Shown: positions 25,865-36,892 of the stretch, piece after piece
Position numbering within the stretch: position 1 is the stretch's first letter
Layout of the letters: every line of letters begins with the position of its first letter
Assembly: GCA_963556495.2 (NCBI GenBank)
Contig: OY747713.1
Coordinates: forward strand, 2,504,821 to 2,568,820
Source: Valencia hispanica
Lineage: Eukaryota; Chordata; Actinopteri; Cyprinodontiformes; Valenciidae
Direction of reading: 5' to 3'
DNA length: 64,000 nucleotides
Translations under genes and position numbers: made by a program
The notes under the pieces: generated by a model
Told to the model about the DNA's origin: nothing
Seen by the model: the letters and a program-made list of their open reading frames with translations, nothing else
Databases searched by the model: none

Positions 25865-25899
25865 GGCTGGCAGACACTTTGTCACCTCCCTGGTGTTTG

Positions 25900-26331
25900 G
25901 CACTAAAATGTCTCCGAGCTCCTTCCCGCTCTCTTCACGTTTCGGGCTGCGCTCACACCCAAAATCTCGCGGGATTTGGCCAAACTGCCTGTTAGCGTCA
26001 GTTAGCGCCAGCACGGTGGTTCGAAAGCCGTCCAGCTTCGCCGTGGTTCTTCATCAAGTTACTCGGTAGAGGCAACATCGAGTGTGGTGTGTTTATGGGC
26101 CGGGACGAAGCAGTGGAGCCCCGGGTTTCTTGTTTTTTCCCTCCCGCTGTTTATCGGCGCTGCTAACGGTTAGCCCGACAGCAGTTAGCCTGCTAACATC
26201 GTTAGCTTCGGCTGCAGACGGAACCAGGAAGGAGGCGGCGGACCCGCAGGCTCCTGGGCCCGAACCTTCAGCGCCTTCTCAGCGCACTCATCCGGATCAA
26301 CAGAAACCTGTACAAGAGAGGAGAAAGAAAG
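25900..26331 (+). promoter_or_regulatory. thrap3: thrap3 promoter region and non-coding first exon
   Basis: CpG-rich and TATA-less, unlike its AT-rich left flank. The exon probably ends at 26331 (GAAAG|GTAGAG) and joins the acceptor at 27676. The start site is not determined; an ATG at 26094 would open a short upstream frame. Distance to the L1 insertion is under 100 bp. Confidence 0.55.
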
Positions 26332-27676
26332 GTAGAGCGGCTTTATTCTCTAACTGCTGGTTAAACCCAGAACTTGGTCAATATTGACCGATTTAACGGT
26401 TAGAGGTTCGACCGACTGGGTGAACAGAACCTCCCGGGGCGGATTTAGTCATTTAATCTGGATTTGATGGGATTTCTGTGTTTTTATTGTGACACATTTT
26501 CCAAACTCCACCTCATGTTTTATATTGTGGTGAATAAAATGTTTAAATGCAGCAGTTGGGTGGAGGTAGGACGCTGGACAATAAATCTATTTTAAATCGA
26601 TTTGGTCGATTAAAAATAATTTTCTCTTTTATAAAGATTCTTTTTTTCTGGGAAGTGTGGATTTTCTTCCACCATTTTCTTTGCTCTCCTTGGGCTTCTG
26701 TAGCTCAGAGTGATTTCGGCCAACTCAGGGAATCCCGTCTGGTTTTTACAGCTCGTATTTAGGTCGACTCCCAGAAGGATTGATTGAAATAAAAACAAGT
26801 TTAAAAATAAAAAAAGAGTATTTTCTGTCATTTTTAATGGACCATGATGGAGGAAACCAGAAAAAGCAGATCAGAACAAACGCCTCATACCAACAGTGAA
26901 GCACGGTGGTGGAGGGATGATGATGTGGGCCTGAGCTCCTCGCAGTAATCTCCTCTGTGAAATCACCATGAGCCACATATGTTCTGATGTTCTGATATGA
27001 TGATGATGATGAAGAGGAGATGTTCTTCTCTTACAGTTCTCCTTCATTGCCCTCAGCTCTAATTATTACTGTAAACTTGAGTCCTTTTCTGTTTCATCAT
27101 AGAAATAAACGTTCATATATTGTTTATTTTATATTTTTATTGACCTGCAGACCGGCTTCATCTTTAATGTCAGCAGATGAACTCTGTTTATGTCAGAATA
27201 TTTTATATCGTCGTTAAAAAGCTTTTAATAGATTAATGGTGAAAATAATCTTTGTTATCTTAGGCATTTAAAACATGATGATTCAGCGTTTTTGCTTCCT
27301 GATATCAGAGGCTGATAACCGGGAAGCTTCGGGTCAGGAAAACAGTTTTTCTGTGGAAATGGGGGCGTGTATTTAGTCAGTAGAGGGTTTCTGTCGGTCA
27401 AAGCTGATTGGCTGTGAGCTTAAGCTGCTACTCGGCGCCATCCTGAGCGTGCAGCAGGCACTGCAGCGGCAGCATGGCTCTCCGTCGGCCCGGCTCGTAG
27501 GATTCATTTCCCCTGGTGCCGGGGAGGCTGGAGGTTCTGCTGTCGGACCCCGGCCCATCTGCAGGTTCTGATTAACGTCCCCTCTGAGTTCTGCTCTTCT
27601 TCCCTTGTAAGATTTGATCCAGAACCCTCGGTGCCGGTATCGGGCCGACGTTGACGACTTCATTTATGTTTTCCAG
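26332..27676. other. thrap3 intron 1
   Basis: Contains a Tc1 scrap (26880-26945), a (GAT)n run near 27000 and a GC-richer patch at 27390-27600 with an inverted CCAAT box (ATTGG at 27405-27409). Otherwise nothing recognised. Confidence 0.5.
26880..26945 (+). mobile_element. Tc1-like transposase scrap
   Basis: One frame reads [16 protein letters not shown] then a stop. PTVKHGGG...W is the signature between the first two catalytic residues of Tc1 transposases (compare [15 protein letters not shown] in the copy at 59.6-60.6 kb). No ends found. Confidence 0.55.
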
Positions 27677-27708
27677 GACAGAAATCCTGACCCGGTCCGA
27701 CTGCAGAC

Positions 27709-30700
27709 ATGTCGAAGGCTCTGGATTCTCCATCCCGACCCAGATCCAGGTCAAGGTCTAGATCCAGATCCTACTCCAGGTCCAGATCTCGAAGCCACTC
27801 CCGCTCGAGATCCAGAAAGCGCCACTACAGGTAATACCAGTCGGTGCCGTCTGCTCGCTCATCCGGACCTGATGACGGATGTTTGCTTAAGATCTGGATC
27901 GCCTGGAGCTTCCCCTCAGGCTTTCCTCCTCATCTAATGGCTTTTATATATATTTCATAAAGGCAATAACAAGGTCAGCCTTCTATCACCTGAAGAACAT
28001 TTCTAGGATTAAAGGACTGATATCACACCAGGACCTAGAAAAACTCATCCATGCGTTTATCTTTAGTCGGATTGATTACTGCAACAGCGTCTTCACAGGT
28101 CTGCCTAAAAAGTCAATCAGACAGCTGCAGCTGATCCAGAACGCTGCCGCTCGTGTTCCTCACTAGAACCAGGAAAGTAGAGAACATCACCCCAGTTCTA
28201 AAGTCCTTACACTGGCTCCCTGTAGCTCAGAGAATAGACGAGTAAATACTTTTACTAGTTTATAAATCATTACATGGCTTAGCACCAAAGTATGTTGAAG
28301 ATCTACTGTTACTATAGCAACCCCCCCCCCCCCCAGACCAATCAGGTCCTCTAATTCCAGTCGACTCAACATCCCTAGAATCAGAACCAAACATGGAGAA
28401 GCAGCTTTCAGTTTCTATGCTCCTCTAATCTGGAACAAACTTCCAGAAAACTGCAAAGCTGCTGAAACACGGATCTTTTAAATCACAACTAGAAACATTT
28501 CTGTTTAGAGCTGCCTTTGATTAATGCTTTCATGTATCATGTTTTGTTTGTGCTTCTTGCTTAATTGCTGTTTTTACTTTATCCCCTTATCTCCTGATCC
28601 AGTCGACCCGATCCGTCTCATTCCTGTTGGTGGATGAAGGGTTAAACTTCTGAATGCACAGTTGCTCTTCTCTGCTAGTAAATGATTGGTGGAACCGCCT
28701 CAGAGACTTTAACCTTTGACCCCCCCCTCCACCGGCCTCATGTTTATAGTTTAGCTCTCTCCTGGAGCGGATCAACATCTGGACTTGATCTTGCTGTCGT
28801 CAGAACCTCACTGGTTCTGATTAGAACTTCTGTGTTTTTCATCTTTTATCTCCTGTTGATCTGGTCGACTCGGCTCTGCTACAGCGTGAAGACCACCAGG
28901 GACCCACAGCGCCCCCAGCTGGTCAGACCATAGAATGATCAGACCTGCTGTGTTTCATGGTTCCTCTGGTGCCGACCCGTTTATTCCTGCCCACAGAACC
29001 GGGTCGGTCACAATGCGACCCAATTAATTTAATCTACTCTGTCTGGTTTTAGGTTATTTATTTCAGGTCAGATCACAACAAACATTTCTTTACAGTAATA
29101 AAAAAAATCATATTTATTTTCAACACTCCAACCACTGTCCTGTTTATGATTCTGATGCGTGTGTCAACTAGAGCCCGGTATCCGTTCAAATGTCAAGATC
29201 CGATTCTCGAGAATCAATTATCATGATTCGGGATGAAAGAAAATATCCATACGTTGATATATCGCAATATTATGTCACAATATTCAGAAGCAATGTATCA
29301 ATTTTTATTTTACTTTTTATAATTTGAGTGGAACCATTAATGATGACAGTAATTTTTGTAGTAAAAATAAAAGAATATCTGGTAGTTTTGTGGCTGTTTT
29401 CACCTTCTTTGTTCCAGTGGATCAACTAGATCTAGTAATAAAATATAAAAATGTTTTATGTATGAAACAGGTTGGAGTGTCTGGAACGCTGGGACAGTTT
29501 TCCTACAGTTAAAATCAGTTTTAAAAATCACAATATACATACTCATAGTATCGCGATATATATTGTATCACCAGATTCTTACCGACACACATCCATAATC
29601 ACGATCCAACAGATACTTATATGGGTCAGTGCTATTAAAAAGTTTATTTTTTGAGCTGATGCCTTAATTACATACCTGTAATTAAATGACACAACACTGG
29701 GTGGCGTTACAGTTCACCGGGGGAAACCTGAGCCTTAAAATGGCCGTCTGGACTTTTATTCTCCTATTTTAGCTGTAAAAAAAGGGTGAACAATGTTAAA
29801 CAATTAAACCGATTTTTCGACTTGTGAATCGATTCTTAGAATTTTTATAAGAATCGATTCAGAATTGAATATCTTTTCAACCCAACACTAACGTGAGATG
29901 TTGGAGAGCTCCCATTGGTCCTCAGGTTGGTGCCGACTGACGCCTCTCCTCCTGTTTTCAGTTCCAGGTCTCGCTCTCGCTCCCACTCCCCGGGCTACCG
30001 GAGCTACCCTTCCCGGGACTACCAGGGCAACAACAGAGGCTTCCGGGGGTACAACCGCGGCTACCGCCGGCCGTACCACTACCGGGGCCGGAGCAGAGGC
30101 TACTATCCCCGTGGCAATTACCAGAACCGAGGAAGAGGAGGAGGAGGCTACGGCTACAAGTCTAACTGGCAGGGCGGAGGAGGCGGCTGGCACGACCGGC
30201 AGGACCGACAGGACCGACCGGAGCATCACAGTCCCAGGAGGGCGTACTCGCGCTCCCGCACGCCTAAGAAGCGCTCGGCGAGCCGGAGCCGCTCTCGTTA
30301 CTCCGACCGCTCGTCTTCCGGCCAATCTCGGCCGTCAAGGCACTCCAGCTACTCGTCCCGCTCCCGCTCCCGCTCTTCATCCCGGCACCGCGGCAGCAAG
30401 GGTCGGACCAAGTCCAAGGAGGCTAAAGAGAAGCAGCCAGAGAGTCAGCCGGAGAAGTCCAGCCCCCCTGCAGTCGGCAGCGTCATCGCCAAAGCCTCCG
30501 GCGGGAAGTGGATCGACTATGACGCCAGCCCCAAGCGGCGCAGTCCCGAGTCCAAGAACGACAGCGCTCCTGCTCCCGAGGCCGGCAGCAGCGGTAGCGG
30601 CGGCGGCGGCGGTCCTCTGTGGAAAACCGTCGGCTCCTTGTCGCCTCCAGCAAAAAGCCCCTCAAAGTCGGGACAGACGGCCTCGTTCAGCGGCTTCGGG

Positions 30701-33700
30701 TTCTTCTCCAAGGAAGACACCGCAGCTGGAGACAGCACCGTGATCTCAGCAGCTGTTAAGAAGTGCGAACTGCTCCGAAAGCTTCATGCTTTTCCTCATC
30801 GTTCATGTCGGCCTCACCCGAGTTCTCTCTGTTTCAGGTTCCTGGTTGAGAAACAACACAAAAAACAGGCGGCCGAGAAGGAGAGCAGTCGGGAAAAGGA
30901 TCAAGGTTCCGCGGAGCGAGAACCGGAGAAGGCCTCCAAATCCTCCGACCTCTTCAGCATCTCAGCTGCTTCCGGCGACAAAGCCCTGCCCTTCTTCGAC
31001 CCGGGGGAGGAGGAGTTCCTGGAGTCCCAGGGCCTGAAAGACCGGATCATCAACCAGGACGTGGAGGTCAAACCGGTCCTCACGGCGCGGGACATCTTCG
31101 GGAAATGGGATGACGATCCCAGCTACCCAACATCCTATGCGTCCGCCAAGGAGAAAGGCCGGAGAGACGCAGAAGAAGAAGAAGAAGCTGTGGATGAGGC
31201 TGAGGAAGAGCTGTACCGGAGCCGCAAGCACACGTCCAAGAAAGAGGAGAAGTCTAAGAAGAAGAAGGAGAAGGAGAAGACCAAGAGGAGTCTGACTCCT
31301 CCCACAACGTCCAAGGAAAAAGAGCGGCCGCTGTTTCCCGGAGCGTTCGGCGCTCTGGATCAGTCGCCTCCTCACCGCCTGTCGGCCTCCAGGGAGGAGT
31401 TTGAGCTGAAGATGAGCTCTTTAGAGGAAATGCCCAGGTATGCTCTCTGCTATCCCCCAGGGGCCCACAGCAGCACTACATCCCACTTCTGTCCATCACT
31501 GTTTCCCTTAAAGTGGAGCTAGAAATCCCAGAATGCATCAGGTTGTGAAGTCAGAAACTGTGTCTGTCCCCTCAGCTCGTCTCTGTCCAAAGATCGGCTG
31601 GCGCCTCGCGATCTGCTGCATTCCTCCAAGAAGGATCCGGAGTTTCGCTCCATTTTCCAGCACATCCAGTCGGCGCAGCTCCGGCGCAGCCCGTCGGAGC
31701 TGTTCGCCCAGCACATCGTCTCCATCGTCCACTACATCAAAGGTACAGAGCGGTCTGATCCGGGCCGGGCTCAGCAGGACACGGGAGGGTTCGCTCCGTC
31801 CGTCCGTCTGTGTCTGTGTGGATTATTAACTGTTGTGTGTTTGCAGCTCAACACTTCCCCTCCTCAGACATGACTTTAAGTGAGCGCTTTGCCATGTACC
31901 AAAGAAAAGCTGCAGAGGCAGAAATGATGAAGCCAAGGAAGAGCCCAGAAATCCACAGGTATCCCGTCTTCTTCCTCCTCTTATCTTCGCTCTTCAGCTT
32001 CCCGCCTCTAACCGCTCCTCTTCCCCCCCGCAGGAGAATCGATGTTTCCCCCAGTGCCTTTAAGAGGCACCCTCACCTGTTTGAGGATTTGGACGAGACG
32101 AGCTACAAGGTGACGAGCACTTTAGAAATTTGCCGTATTTGGAGTCTGAGCCGATCCGAGCAGCAGTGTTCAGCTTTGTGCTTTTCTTTCAAAGGATGCA
32201 TATTTCTATATCAAAAGAGCCCAAATGTGTTTAATAAGTGCCAAGAAAGCCCCCAGCCTATGAGATATGGTAATTGATTGGGTATATACGAACCCGAGCA
32301 AAGGCTTAAAGGAAGTGAATTAAGATCCAGAGTCCGAGCATCTCAACGCTTATCAGTGCCTTTACCTTGTAAGTATCTTTCCTGCCAAGAAAACCATCCA
32401 GCCTCAAACTGTGACGTCAGTTTCTGTTTCTGACCTACATGCATGTTTATGCTATTTACTGCATACATGTGATTCCATGTTACTGATTATCCACCCAGTG
32501 CCGATGTGTTGTTCCCTGTTCCGACTGTCCCGCTGCGCCGCCTCCTAACCCGTCTCCTCCCTGCAGGATCCAAGTAAAAGGTTCAAAGGAGACATCATGG
32601 ACCTCCGGCTGGATATTGAAAGACGAAAGAGGTTTGCCGGGAAGGAGCGGGAGTACAAACGGGAAGGAGGCAGGAGCCCCGGAGGCTCCCGAGGTCCCAG
32701 CAGGGAGCGGTCCTCGGAGAAATCTGGGAAACACCACAAAAAGTCCAAGTGAGTCCCAACGTACCAGGCGGACCTGCAGCAGCCCCAGTAGCAACGTTCC
32801 CGTCCGATTCTGGTTTATCTCCCAGAACTCTGATATCGATCGTTAGTCCTTCATGGTCGGAGCAGGAGAGACGTCACACTGTGTGTGTGTGAGAGAGAGA
32901 GAGAGGATTTTAACTTTAGCAGCTTAAATTGGCGGTTAGCATGTTAGCATTATAAAACAGCAGGGTTTTGATCCTCTACGGTTTAATATCAGACAATATT
33001 CACTTGGATAAATGCAACAAAGTGAAAAACAATCGTTATAAAAACTGAGTTATTTTTAAATATAATAAAAGCAAATCCAGTGTGTGTTCCTAACTTTATA
33101 GTGTTTCTATAAAATTGCGCCAACGACATAACGAGTGAAATCCTCTCTGCTCGCTGGTTGCTATGGTAACATTTAAACACTGATTTTAAAATAAGATTTA
33201 CCTCAAAAACAAATATAAAGTGGATGAAAAATACTGGAGCAGTTTTAAAGCTTTATTGCCTCATTAGAAAGCCAGTTGTCACAGAGTGGAACAAAGCTCG
33301 GCGCGTCGCGATAAATCAATATTATATGTCGCAGGATCCTTGGTAGTGTCTGCTAAAAGTAGATTCCTTTTTCTGGAAGTCTTCTGTGTCTTCATTGGAC
33401 ATTTTGCGTTTTTGCAAAAGAAACTTCTCTGACCTCTAATCGCTCTGCTAGCTTGTCGGTTTGTTTTCAGCCGTGACGTATCGTTTGACCCGGGCAACCG
33501 TCCTAACATGCGATTTTTCAAAATAAAACATCGTTTAGACTCTCATAATAAATAAAACTGAAATGCTGTGAGTTATTTATTCTTTCGGTGCGGACCGGTA
33601 CCAGTCCGGGGCCCTGAACCGGTACCGGTCGGGGATAAAGGGATAAATCGTAGAGCTGTGCGGCTCTCCGTTCAGCCTTCCTGGTGTCAGCTGAACATCC

Positions 33701-34761
33701 TGCTCTCTCTCTCTCTCTCTGAGTCTTCCTCACTCAATCACAGTGTTCACACTGAAGACTGTTGTTATCCTGTAACTATGACAACAGCTCCCTGTTTGAC
33801 TCTCGGTTTGTTCCCACAGGAAAAGTAAGAAGAAGCGGGACCGCTCTCCGTCCTCCTCTTCCTCCTCCTCCTCTCCACCGCCCTATCCCCCCCCCTACAG
33901 AGGGAAGGAGTTCATGGGGGAGGGGGCGGAGCATCAGGAGGAGGGCTACGCCCACTCCCGCTATCCTCCACGGGACTACGGCGGCCCTGGGGACCGGGGC
34001 CCCCGGGATTATGAGGGCCACTTCCCAGATAGAGGAAGAGGTCGTGGATTTGTAAGTTCCTGCCATACGTCTCCTGCTCGTCTTCCTCCTGATGAGGATG
34101 ATGATCTGTATCTGGAGCAACGAAGCGGCGCTTTTAACTCTGACTGATTAGATGAAGATGATGTGAAGAAGATGTTGAACTGTTTTCTTTTCAGTTTCCC
34201 AGGATCAGAGGAAGAGGCTGGAATAGAGGAAACTATCCTGGGAACAGCAACGGAAACCCGGCTAATCCCAACCCCCCGGTGCGCCCCCAGGAGGAGGACT
34301 GGGACCCCGAGTACACGCCCAAGAGCCGGAAGTACTACCTGGTGAGAGGGGATGATCTCCATGGTAACTGATGCGCTCCAGTTCCCTGGGTAGACCAGCA
34401 GAGGGCAGCAGGGAGCTTTATTAACCTTCTGTGTCCTCCATCTTTAGAAAGGCAGGGTTAGGGGGCGGGGCTGAACCTTCATCCGCCGAAGCCTGGAGGT
34501 CTTCCTCACATCCTCTTCCTCATTCTCTTTCAGCACGACGATCGCGACGGAGAGAAGACCTGGGTGGAGAACCGAGGCCGGGGGCGGGGCTCCTTCCCGG
34601 CCCGCCGCGGTCGCTTCGTGTACCGTAAGGGCGGCGGCGGCAGCCCGAAGTGGACCCATGACATGTTCCAGGGCGCCGAGGAGGGGGAGCTGGGGGACGA
34701 CGGCATGGAGGTGGAGCACAAGGAGTCCAAGACGTCCGGCGACGGCACCCCGAAGCAGTGA
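27709..34761 (+). CDS. thrap3: thyroid hormone receptor-associated protein 3 (10 coding exons, 888 residues)
   Basis: A nuclear RS-rich protein (TRAP150) that acts in pre-mRNA splicing, mRNA decay and transcription, bound to the exon junction machinery. Coding exons, all GT-AG and in phase: 27709-27830, 29962-30762, 30838-31437, 31576-31742, 31847-31958, 32034-32109, 32567-32748, 33820-34051, 34195-34341, 34534-34761. The N-terminus is RS repeats, then [18 protein letters not shown] and [13 protein letters not shown]. The middle is acidic/basic low complexity. The C-terminal third is the conserved THRAP3/BCLAF1 core: [83 protein letters not shown] and SPKWTHDMF, ending in PKQ. Human THRAP3 is 955 residues. 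Next to map7d1, this is THRAP3 rather than its paralogue BCLAF1. Confidence 0.95.
27960..28580 (+). mobile_element. L2-like LINE 3' part in thrap3 intron 2
   Basis: Same family as 50655-51556. Pieces such as [20 protein letters not shown] can be read with breaks. Contains a run of 14 C (28321-28334) where the copy at 51197 has 7 C. Lacks the final TTGCC tail. Confidence 0.8.
29165..29890. mobile_element. possible hAT-type MITE in thrap3 intron 2
   Basis: An AT-rich block that ends TTTCAACCCAACACTA, a terminus style common in fish non-autonomous hAT elements. It has an internal perfect stem GAATCGATTCTTA / TAAGAATCGATTC (29826-29838 and 29848-29860). It has no coding potential; the left end is not defined. 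Confidence 0.4.
30763..30837 (+). other. thrap3: thrap3 short intron without stop codon (75 bp)
   Basis: Donor GTGCGA after AAGAA, acceptor CTCTCTGTTTCAG. The length is a multiple of three and the frame is open through it, so retention would add 25 residues instead of breaking the protein. Splicing is supported by the family-like junction AAVKK|FLVEK. Confidence 0.65.
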
Positions 34762-34881
34762 AGCGTTCCTCCGGCGTTCCTCTCTGTTAACGGTTCACAT
34801 GTTTCTGTTTTTATGTGTTTTAAGGGGAACTTTAAGGCTTCTTGTTCTGCAGCGAATCAGAGTTTTTGTGCCTTAGAGGAG

Positions 34882-34887
34882 AATAAA
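34882..34887 (+). terminator. thrap3: thrap3 polyadenylation signal
   Basis: AATAAA 120 bases after the stop codon, followed by a T/GT-rich stretch. A short 3' UTR. Confidence 0.7.
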
Positions 34888-34905
34888 AGCTGCTGATCGT
34901 CTCTG

Positions 34906-36388
34906 AAGTGTCTGAAGGCTTCCTTCATCATCTCTGTTTGTGCATGAAGGCTCTCGGTGGGACCAATCAGCAGCGAGCATCCAGCTGAGCGTTAGTCACA
35001 TGGTGTTTCCACCTCGCTCTCTCTCTCTGTGTGTCTTTGTAGTTCAGTAAAAACGGTGAAAAATGAAATCGAGTAGAAATTTATCTGCTGTAGAGATTAT
35101 TTAGCTTTAAGTTCTGGTTTGAATCCTGACCAGGTAACCTGGAACATGACCAGATTCTGGTTCTGGCCGTTTGAACCCGACGTTCTGCATGTTCTGAACA
35201 AACCGTCTGACTGATTCTGCTTCAGCCTGAACCTTTTTTACTTTTCTTTAAACTGATTGTTTTCATTTTCAATAAATGTTCCTTTGAGTCGGGACGTTTC
35301 TGGACCTTCTGTTCATTTCTACAACCTCAGTTCTGTCGGGTTGCAGCTTCAGTCTGAGCAGAAACCGGAGGAAAGAAAAGGTTCTGCTCACCGACCTGCA
35401 CCGGGTCGGCCCACGTTTAAACACAGGAACACAACAAAACTGAACAGAAAAAGTTCCTGCATAAACATTCTGCCTAAATCTGCCAGAGGTGAGAAGAATA
35501 TCTTTATTTTCTGTCAACCTGTGGATGGATGAAAAGATAAATGGACTGAACTAAACCGTTTTACACCGGAGACACTTTCACCTGTTTGCACTCAAACGCA
35601 CATTTACAGGTGAGAAACAAAATTAGAATGTTGTCCAAAAGTTCATTTATTTCACTAATTCAACTTAAAAGATGAAACTAATAGATGATATACTCAGTAC
35701 AAGCAAAGAGATTTTTCAGCCTTTATTTGTTATAATGTCGATTATGGTTGTTATGAGAACCAGCAGAGTTCTGCTATTAGATCTGTAGTTTGGACCAGAA
35801 AGGGATCGGAAGAAGCAGACGCCTGGTTCCAGATTGTCCTTAATTTAGGAACCTGCTGTGTGGAGATAAAGTCTAATTATACCTGGAATGTTTGGGTTTC
35901 TTCTTTGCTTCAAAAGTTTTTAAAATTAGGACAAACCAAAATCTGGAAAACCTGAAAGAACCCAGAAGCTGTTCTCCTCGGTTCTGCAGCTCAAACAGAA
36001 AGAACCATGGGTTCTGAGCAGGGAACGTCGTGCACAGGCCGACCCACTCTGGGCCCGGCTTGTACCTGGATGACAATCTGGGAAAAGTTCATCCAGTTTC
36101 TGATCATCAAAACAACAAACTGCTGAGTCATTCCAAGAAAAACAGCTTCAGTCTCTCTGCAGCAACAGAAGAAGAAGAAGATCCTTCTGGAGGACCTCAG
36201 CATCTCCAGATCAGAAACCATGGAAGCGATCAGCAAAACCAGAAAACATCTGCAGGCTGCTCAGCAGAGGTGGTGATGATGAGGCAGAAATGATCCAACA
36301 TTAAAACTCTTTATAGAGTTAATAACTACAATTCAAATCTGGTGGAATAATCTAAAACATTTGAATGTTTTCATCATAGAATAGAAGC
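34906..36388. other. intergenic between convergent thrap3 and eva1b
   Basis: 35607-35740 (ACAAAATTAGAATGTTGTCC and following TTCATTTATTTCACTAATTC) matches a DNA-transposon-like repeat I remember from several fish, family not certain. A TATA-less remainder shows nothing. Confidence 0.4.
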
Positions 36389-36394
36389 TTTATT
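36389..36394 (-). terminator. eva1b: candidate eva1b polyadenylation signal
   Basis: TTTATT on the plus strand (AATAAA on the minus), about 500 bases after the eva1b stop. It lies in an AATAGAA/CTTTATTTGTC repeat word also seen near 24275, so the true site may differ. Confidence 0.4.
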
Positions 36395-36892
36395 TGTCTC
36401 CGACAGGTTTCAGCGTCAACCTTACACACACATGCAGAAACAAAGGGAATAAATGAAAATAATAAACAGCTCAATACAAGTCACACAGAAAGAACCTTCA
36501 CCTCCGTCCACCAGAACATCTCAGGCATTTAAAACATCATTTAAAAAAAAATAATCTGGTGAGGAAGAGGAGGGATCCAAGGAATAAACCTAAACTTTTC
36601 CTTTGGTTTAACGTTCCCAAAGAACAAGCAGAACCTTTTCAGAACCTGTTCCGGTTGCTTCAGGTTTCATTTAAAAACATTAAATTCAACTTAAAAAAAA
36701 AAAAAAGCTGAACTGAAAATGGTTCTGGTTCTGAGGAGGAACCAGAGAACTGGGTTTACTGGGGAACTGGAGTTTTTTCTCTTTAGTAGAAACCCAGTGA
36801 TGGAGAGCAGAGCGCCCTCTACTGGAACCATGTAGAACCTTTATAACTCAGACCAGCAGAACCCAGGACCAGCTCAGAGGAACCGGTTCCGG

